Assembly (NCBI GenBank): GCA_031284375.1
Contig: JAISZY010000204.1
Coordinates: 1-32,232, forward strand
Length of the DNA stretch: 32,232 nt
From: Tannerellaceae bacterium
Lineage (GTDB): Bacteria > Bacteroidota > Bacteroidia > Bacteroidales > Tannerellaceae
Direction: 5' to 3'
The notes beneath the pieces are model-generated. The model saw only the letters and a list, made by a program, of their open reading frames with translations. It did not search any database and had not been told where the DNA came from. Each line of letters starts with the position of its first letter. Positions within the stretch are counted from its first letter, which is position 1. Positions 26,815 through 32,232 of the stretch are shown here, one piece after another. Position numbers and translations under genes: made by a program.

Positions 26815-26994
26815 GATAGACAGGAAAAAAGGACACAGCTCTCTTTTTTTCCTATTCTATCGGTTGGGCTCTGGCAAGCCTGAGATCAAAATAAGTAAAA
26901 ACAGTCCGTGCCCTTATGGGGTACTAACGTGCTTAAACCTATTATTCCTGATCTCAAAAAAATCGCCAGATTTAACCGAATCGAATAATAGTTT
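26815..26994. other. Structured intergenic region with three inverted repeats (possible ncRNA/leader)
   Basis: GATAG-AC-AGGAAAAAA...TTTTTTTCCT-ATT-CTATC (26815-26861); TGAGATCA/TGATCTCA (26881-26956); AAACCTATTATTC/GAATAATAGTTT (26935-26994). Confidence 0.4.
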
Positions 26995-27111
26995 GCAAGT
27001 TATGCAATATGTCTTTTATAGAACTTTTCTACATTCCGCTTGGGGAGCGTAGCAACTGCGAATTAACGCAAAAAAGCTCGAACAGCAAAACATATCACGG
27101 ACTTTTGTGCA

Positions 27112-27119
27112 CAAATGTA
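27112..27119 (-). promoter_or_regulatory. Bacteroidetes -7 box (TACATTTG on minus)
   Basis: Exact TAnnTTTG match just downstream of the YwqK-like gene's stop, pointing into the structured region and the zinc-ribbon gene. Confidence 0.4.
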
Positions 27120-27145
27120 GAACCACCTTATGCCAATCCGAAGCA

Positions 27146-28516
27146 TCAGTTGCCGGGTTTTGTTCGTTTCACCGTGCTTCCGTTATCGTATATAGTTTCT
27201 TCTTTGAGTTTGCCGTCCGTGTCGTACTCGGTCCATGTGCCGTGTCTTCGTCCTCGTTCAAAGAGTCCTTTGGTTTTTGTTTTGCCGTCCTTCGCCCATG
27301 TTTCGAGATATTCGCCGTGCTTGTCGTCCCGTTCGTTGTAGTTGGTTATTTCAAAGTACCCTCCCGTTATATCGTTTGAGACATACTCTTTTCTCATTTT
27401 CCGGACGCCGTTTTCGTAGGTTTCTTCCGGCCCCGGCGACTTTCCGTCCGGATAACCGTAGAGCCACAGACCGTGTTTTTTGTCTTTTACATACAGGCCT
27501 TTGGATCTCAGTTTTTCTGTTTCTTCCCAGATTTCGGTAAATTCGCCGTCTTTCAGGCCGTTTTCATCATAGATAGCATGTTCGAAGAAAGAACCTGCAC
27601 TGCCGCTGAAACGTCGCATCTGCTTGCCTACTAATTTTCCGTTTACGTAATGCTGATCCCGTATCAGGCGACCGCCTTCGAAGGCGTATTCTTTTTCCGC
27701 GCCGTGCTTTTTCCTTTCCGCATTGAAATGAGTTTCCGTATTGACGCTGTTGTCGGTATAATAGGTGGTTCGTTTCACTACGTTTCCGTTTTCGTAGACT
27801 TCGGTTGGGCCGTCGTGTTTGCCGTCGCGTTTGAAGGATTCCCATAGTCCGTCTTTTTCCCCGCCCTTGTAGGCGCCCTTTGTTTTGACGGTTCCGTCGG
27901 CATAAACGATCAGGTATTCGCCGTCCTCTTTCCCGTCTTTGTAGTAGGCGGTGGTTTGTGTTTCGCTCGATCTACCCCGATTGGCGATACTGAACTTTTT
28001 CCCGTCTGTTTTTCCGTTTTTGTAGGATGTTTCGGAGAGGAGGGTTCCATCATCGTCGTAGTTTCGTTCATAACCGTTATCTACTCCCTCCTTCATATTT
28101 TTCTCGTATGTTTTCTTCCCTTCCGGAGAGAATCCTTCTACGAGACCATCGGGTTTTCCGTTTTTCATTACAGCGCGGCTCTTAACGGTTTTTCCATCGG
28201 CATGATACTCGATTGCTTCGCCGTGCATCAGACCGTCGGCATACTGTTTTACTTCGGCCAATAGATTATTCCGGTAATATTCCCATTTACCTGCGGCATA
28301 GCCTTTGTCGAACTGAGCGTTCATGTATTCGGTTGTGTAACCTGTAATGATACGTACTTTGCCGTCGATAGGCGTTTTCTTCTTGTCGTCCATCGTGGCA
28401 AACAATCGCCCGTCGCCAAGGTTAATCATCCGGATATCGGACAGCTCAATGGATTTTTGTCCCCAGACGGCAAAACCGGAGACCCATACGCAGAGTAGTA
28501 AAATCAATTTTTTCAT
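27146..28516 (-). CDS. Secreted YwqK/MORN-repeat protein
   Basis: Signal peptide MKKLILLLCVWVSGFAVWGQ; many MORN-variant repeats (YADGLMHGEAIEYHADGKTV, YKGGEKDGLWESFKRDGK, FERGRRHGTWTEYDTDGKL). Confidence 0.88.
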   Translation of the reverse strand: MKKLILLLCVWVSGFAVWGQKSIELSDIRMINLGDGRLFATMDDKKKTPIDGKVRIITGYTTEYMNAQFDKGYAAGKWEYYRNNLLAEVKQYADGLMHGEAIEYHADGKTVKSRAVMKNGKPDGLVEGFSPEGKKTYEKNMKEGVDNGYERNYDDDGTLLSETSYKNGKTDGKKFSIANRGRSSETQTTAYYKDGKEDGEYLIVYADGTVKTKGAYKGGEKDGLWESFKRDGKHDGPTEVYENGNVVKRTTYYTDNSVNTETHFNAERKKHGAEKEYAFEGGRLIRDQHYVNGKLVGKQMRRFSGSAGSFFEHAIYDENGLKDGEFTEIWEETEKLRSKGLYVKDKKHGLWLYGYPDGKSPGPEETYENGVRKMRKEYVSNDITGGYFEITNYNERDDKHGEYLETWAKDGKTKTKGLFERGRRHGTWTEYDTDGKLKEETIYDNGSTVKRTKPGN

Positions 28517-28567
28517 GTGTATATAATTTTAAATGATTGTTGGCCGTAAAGATATGTAAAATATGGT

Positions 28568-29830
28568 TCACTTCTCCAGAAACCGGGGTTTGAAACTGAC
28601 CATCACATAGCCCCATTGGGGGAAATGTGTATTTATTCCTGTTTGAGTTTTCAACAAATCTGTTTGCCTGTTGCGGAAATAAATACTCCAGCCTCCTTGC
28701 AGGGAGAGTTGAGGAGAGATGATGTAATGAGCGGTAAGGTCTATTTCCGAACCGATATGTTTGCGGTTTGTTTCGGCCAATGCTTCCGTAACCGAAAAGG
28801 AGCGGAAGGTGAGGTTGATGTCGAACTTCGAGCCGGTTCGGAAGGTGGCGCCTCCGTATAATTCGCAGAGTCCTTGTTCCGGCAGCGTGGTCCAGTATTC
28901 CATCATGCCGTTGAATAAATTATTGCCTCCGTACAGTTTGTTGAACGTTCTATTTCTATCCTTTCGTTCCTCCGGGGTTGAGCCGGAGAAATAATCGACG
29001 CCCGCCTTTATATCCCAGGCGTCGGAGAATTTGTATTGAACGTTCAACGCCAGCAGATAGGCGTCGAGGGGAGTGTTCGTGGGGTCGTGTCCGAACTGGT
29101 AATATGCGGTGGCATAGAACGAGAAGGGTAGTTCTTTCTTTTTCATCTCCAGGTTGCCGCCGAGGGTATGGCGGAATGATTTCCGGCCGCTATCGGCATC
29201 TGTTGTGCCGTAGTTGAAGACATCGTTAAGCCATATCGCACTGAAATTCCACGGAGCGAACGACTTTCCGAACCACACAAAAGTAAGCGCTTTATAGCTT
29301 CGGGACACGTTGTATGTTTTCTCGTATTCGTTGTCGCCGTTATTGTTCCAGGCGCCTCCCCAGTGAAGGTTAAAGCGGTGAGGGGATTCGTATTTCAGCA
29401 AGATCAGGTCGTGGGCGTTTCCTGTATTGCTCCAGTTGGAAGCGGTCAGCAAACGTTTGTCGTCGTACTCGATCGCCTGCCGGCCTAAGGTGACGGAAAG
29501 GTCGGGCGTAAGTAAATAGCTCCCCCATGCTTCGAAGACGCCCAGCGAGTTGCGCGTATCGTTCGTTCCTGCTTGTCCGTAGATGCGGGTATCCTGAAGG
29601 ATTATTCGGGTTTGTATCTTTTCGTGGGCATAGTTCAGTTGAATACGCGTCCGGAGGGAAGCTATTGCGGCGCCTTGCAATGTATCGGCAAGCGGTTTGT
29701 GGAAGCCTTCCCTGTATTCAATCCGGGAGCGTATTTCTCCGTCTATTCCAACGTCCTGCCCCGGCAGCGGAGCAGAACATACCAAAAGGAAAATACCTGC
29801 GGACAGGCTGCGAAAATCTTTCTTTTTCAT
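28568..29830 (-). CDS. Alginate-export-like outer membrane porin
   Basis: Signal peptide, GEIRSRIEYREGF..., RTRIQLNYAHEKIQTRIILQDTRIYGQ, LGRQAIEYDDKRLLTASNWSNTGNAHD; ends with aromatic beta-strand VMVSFKPRFLEK. Confidence 0.85.
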   Translation of the reverse strand: MKKKDFRSLSAGIFLLVCSAPLPGQDVGIDGEIRSRIEYREGFHKPLADTLQGAAIASLRTRIQLNYAHEKIQTRIILQDTRIYGQAGTNDTRNSLGVFEAWGSYLLTPDLSVTLGRQAIEYDDKRLLTASNWSNTGNAHDLILLKYESPHRFNLHWGGAWNNNGDNEYEKTYNVSRSYKALTFVWFGKSFAPWNFSAIWLNDVFNYGTTDADSGRKSFRHTLGGNLEMKKKELPFSFYATAYYQFGHDPTNTPLDAYLLALNVQYKFSDAWDIKAGVDYFSGSTPEERKDRNRTFNKLYGGNNLFNGMMEYWTTLPEQGLCELYGGATFRTGSKFDINLTFRSFSVTEALAETNRKHIGSEIDLTAHYIISPQLSLQGGWSIYFRNRQTDLLKTQTGINTHFPQWGYVMVSFKPRFLEK

Positions 29831-29852
29831 ACTTTATACATTAATATATTAG

Positions 29853-31148
29853 CTACGTAAGGATATAGTTCAGGATAAAAAGTATCGCCAGGATATACAT
29901 CACGGGCGAGATGTCTTTGTATTTGCCGCAACATAGTTTGAGTATTACGTAACAGAGTAGTCCCAGAATCATACCATCGGCAATAGAATAGGTAAGAACC
30001 ATCATGAGGATGGTAACGAAGGCCGGGAGCGCCTCAGATATATCATCCGTATTGATTTTGCGAATAGCATCCATCATAAAGACGCCTACCAATACAAGCG
30101 CACCCGTGGCGGCCGAACCGGGAATGAGCAGAAAGATGGGCGAAAAGAATAGGGCAACAAGAAATAATACGCCTGTTACCAACGATGTAACCCCCGAACG
30201 TCCGCCTTCGGCTATACCTGCAGCGCTTTCCACAAAGGTGGTAACGGTGGATGTTCCCAGCATCGCCCCAATGGTTGTTCCGATGGCGTCCGACATCATG
30301 GCTTGTTTGACTCTGGGAATATTTCCTTTTTCATCCATAACGCCCGTCTTGGAGGCAAGTCCCACAAGAGTACCTACCGTGTCGAAGATATTCATAAACA
30401 ACAAGGTGAAGATAACGACCGCCATGTCGAACGTAAAAAAACCGGAGAAATCGAACCGCAGGAAAGTTGGCTCCGGCGAATGAGGCATGGAAACCGGCAG
30501 GAAATTCTCCGGTATCTGTGTAACCCCCAGCGGTATCCCTATGAGAGTGCAAATCAGGATACCGTAAAACAAGGCTCCCTTTACCTTCTTTGCTACTAAG
30601 ATGCCGCTCAGCAGAATCCCGGTCATAGCCAATACGGATACCGGCGTAAAGTCTCCTAAGCGTACCAAGGTAGACGGGGAGTCTTCTATGATGCCGGCAT
30701 TCTTCATCCCGATAAAAGCAATAAACATTCCGATACCGGCCGATATGGCATGTCGCAGATTCATGGGGATACTGTTCAGTATGATTTCACGGATATTCAG
30801 AAGAGTTATCAGGATAATGAGAAGGCCTTCGACAAACATAGCCGTCAGCGCCGTTTCCCACGAATATCCCATACCCTGCACCAATGTAAAAGCAAAGAAA
30901 GAATTGAGCGCCATACTCGAAGCTTGTGCAAAAGGCTGTTTGGCGGTAAAGGCAACCAGCAAAGTAGCGAGGGCTGCCGTCAATGCCGTTGCGGTGAACA
31001 CTGCCCCCTTATCCATTCCTGTGGTTCCGAGTATCGACGGGTTTACGGCAAGGATATAACACATCGTGAGAAACGTCGTTATACCGGCAATCCATTCCGT
31101 CCGGAGCGTCATGCTCTGTTTGTCAAACCCGCAAAGTTTCAGTATCAT
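29853..31148 (-). CDS. NCS2 family permease (AzgA-like purine transporter)
   Basis: RTEWIAGITTFLTMCYILAVNPSIL, FAQASSMALNSFFAFTLV, MNLRHAISAGIGMFIAFIGMKNAGI, LFMNIFDTVGTLVGLA, SAAGIAEGGRSGVTSLVTG. Confidence 0.95.
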   Translation of the reverse strand: MILKLCGFDKQSMTLRTEWIAGITTFLTMCYILAVNPSILGTTGMDKGAVFTATALTAALATLLVAFTAKQPFAQASSMALNSFFAFTLVQGMGYSWETALTAMFVEGLLIILITLLNIREIILNSIPMNLRHAISAGIGMFIAFIGMKNAGIIEDSPSTLVRLGDFTPVSVLAMTGILLSGILVAKKVKGALFYGILICTLIGIPLGVTQIPENFLPVSMPHSPEPTFLRFDFSGFFTFDMAVVIFTLLFMNIFDTVGTLVGLASKTGVMDEKGNIPRVKQAMMSDAIGTTIGAMLGTSTVTTFVESAAGIAEGGRSGVTSLVTGVLFLVALFFSPIFLLIPGSAATGALVLVGVFMMDAIRKINTDDISEALPAFVTILMMVLTYSIADGMILGLLCYVILKLCCGKYKDISPVMYILAILFILNYILT

Positions 31149-31149
31149 A

Positions 31150-31866
31150 TCAATTAAACGACCATTTCATTGCCAATGTTGGAATGGCATAGAAACCCTT
31201 GAGCATGGAAAAGTTGTTTGTCAGCTCTACTTCGCTGCCAACGCTCAGGTTGAAAGCGTTGTTAATTCCTTTTATTTTATTCAGATTTATCCAGAATTGT
31301 GGTTCGGCCATAAAGATAAAATCTCCCACATCTGTTTTTTCTCTCCACCAGTCGGCGAATCCCGAAAAGGTGCAAAGCCCGTTTCTGCCAAAGTTCAGAT
31401 ACCATGTTCCGGTTAGCTGAAAATTATGCGGTTCGTTATGCTTCCGGATATATTTATACATGGCGCTTACCGAGAATCCTTTGCTGAAGTCTTTATTGTC
31501 ATACGTATAAGTTACTCCCCCCAAGTATGCGTTCCGGAAGGAAAAGAAAAGCGTTTGTCCGCCGTTGTACTCTACATGAAGGGAGAATGGTCTTTCCCAA
31601 AAGCGGAGTTCGCGTGCAATTTCCCAATATCCGCCGGTTATCCCGTTGGCCGTATAGTCCATATCAATAAAGAAAAACGTACTGCCCCATGCATCGGGCT
31701 TAAACATCTCGACGGTAGAGGTTAACACCGGACGAGCGCCGTAATCTTTGTTGTACATAGCGCTACCGAAGTCGTAATGTAATTGTACATTCTGTGCTTT
31801 ACCGCAAAATGAACCCGGTAATAATACCGTCAGGCTCAGAATAGTTGAAAATAAGAAATGCTTCAT
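31150..31866 (-). CDS. DUF5020 family (Tsx-like) outer membrane protein
   Basis: Signal peptide, VQLHYDFGSAMYN, TSTVEMFKPDAWGSTFFFIDMDY...GGYWEIARELRFW, ending ...GFYAIPTLAMKWSFN. Confidence 0.85.
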   Translation of the reverse strand: MKHFLFSTILSLTVLLPGSFCGKAQNVQLHYDFGSAMYNKDYGARPVLTSTVEMFKPDAWGSTFFFIDMDYTANGITGGYWEIARELRFWERPFSLHVEYNGGQTLFFSFRNAYLGGVTYTYDNKDFSKGFSVSAMYKYIRKHNEPHNFQLTGTWYLNFGRNGLCTFSGFADWWREKTDVGDFIFMAEPQFWINLNKIKGINNAFNLSVGSEVELTNNFSMLKGFYAIPTLAMKWSFN

Positions 31867-31918
31867 AAATGTGTTTATTGTATATGTATATACTCTGCTA
31901 AATGATATAATGAGGGAG

Positions 31919-31926
31919 CAAAAATA
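31919..31926 (-). promoter_or_regulatory. Bacteroidetes -7 box (TATTTTTG on minus)
   Basis: Exact TAnnTTTG match about 53 nt upstream of the DUF5020 start; probable promoter of the three-gene minus operon. Confidence 0.5.
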
Positions 31927-32171
31927 ATGAAAAATCGGTTAATCCTTTTTTTGAGGCGCTATGAAAAATATCCGACCGTACAATAGAGGAAGAAATGATA
32001 GGTCACAAGCGATTAAAACGTCCGGATAGGAATCGTTTATTTCCGGCAAGGACGATGTCACCTCTCTTTCTACATTTTGCCAAAATATCATTTTGCAAAC
32101 TAAGTGTCAAAACTATCATTTAGTCAGATTTTGGAAGAAGAAAAGTCGTTTTTTTGCCGTCCAACTCTCCG

Positions 32172-32205
32172 CAAACCCTCAAAAACGCCTGGATTTGAGG
32201 GTTTG
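32172..32205. repeat. Perfect 12-bp inverted repeat (hairpin)
   Basis: caaaccctcaaa-aacgcctgga-tttgagggtttg. Confidence 0.85.
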
Positions 32206-32232
32206 GAAAATACAAAATAGTATATATGCAGA

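Noticed and set aside
26771-27052. 93-aa plus ORF MPTLSGFRHLRLRVWIDRKK...
   Set aside because: No recognisable domain, composition not gene-like, and it spans the inverted-repeat region

Overview
The window looks like a chromosomal segment of a Bacteroidales bacterium (Porphyromonadaceae/Tannerellaceae-like). The evidence is an S46 DPP11-like peptidase, T9SS sorting domains, TAnnTTTG -7 promoter boxes and DUF5020/DUF6261-type proteins. Most of it is ordinary chromosome: CYTH phosphatase, S46 peptidase, rsmE, a CNT nucleoside transporter, BFN nuclease, dsbD, mazG, mutY, a TonB receptor, a LolC/E-type permease, an aminotransferase, YitT, an ABC-F ATPase, DUF1643, a YwqK/MORN protein, an alginate-export-like porin, an NCS2 permease and DUF5020. 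The unusual parts are: (i) a 2.3-kb island (2977-5244) of three paralogous small lipoproteins around a T9SS-exported protein that looks like a protease pro-domain fused to a sorting domain with no catalytic domain; (ii) two unrelated 41-42 bp intergenic tandem-repeat arrays (5328-5611, 15109-15313), the second with palindromic cores that switch orientation within the array; (iii) a COG4938-like AAA ATPase broken by an apparent 1-nt insertion, followed by what may be a truncated partner ORF; (iv) an unlisted 39-aa zinc-ribbon gene (26630-26749, minus) with its own terminator and a structured upstream region; (v) a possible orphan T9SS C-terminal-domain remnant (10943-11218, minus); (vi) an Rpn/PD-(D/E)XK nuclease with a 21-bp heptad minisatellite. 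No tRNA, rRNA, CRISPR array or intact transposase was found. All family names come from reading the sequence; no database search was run.
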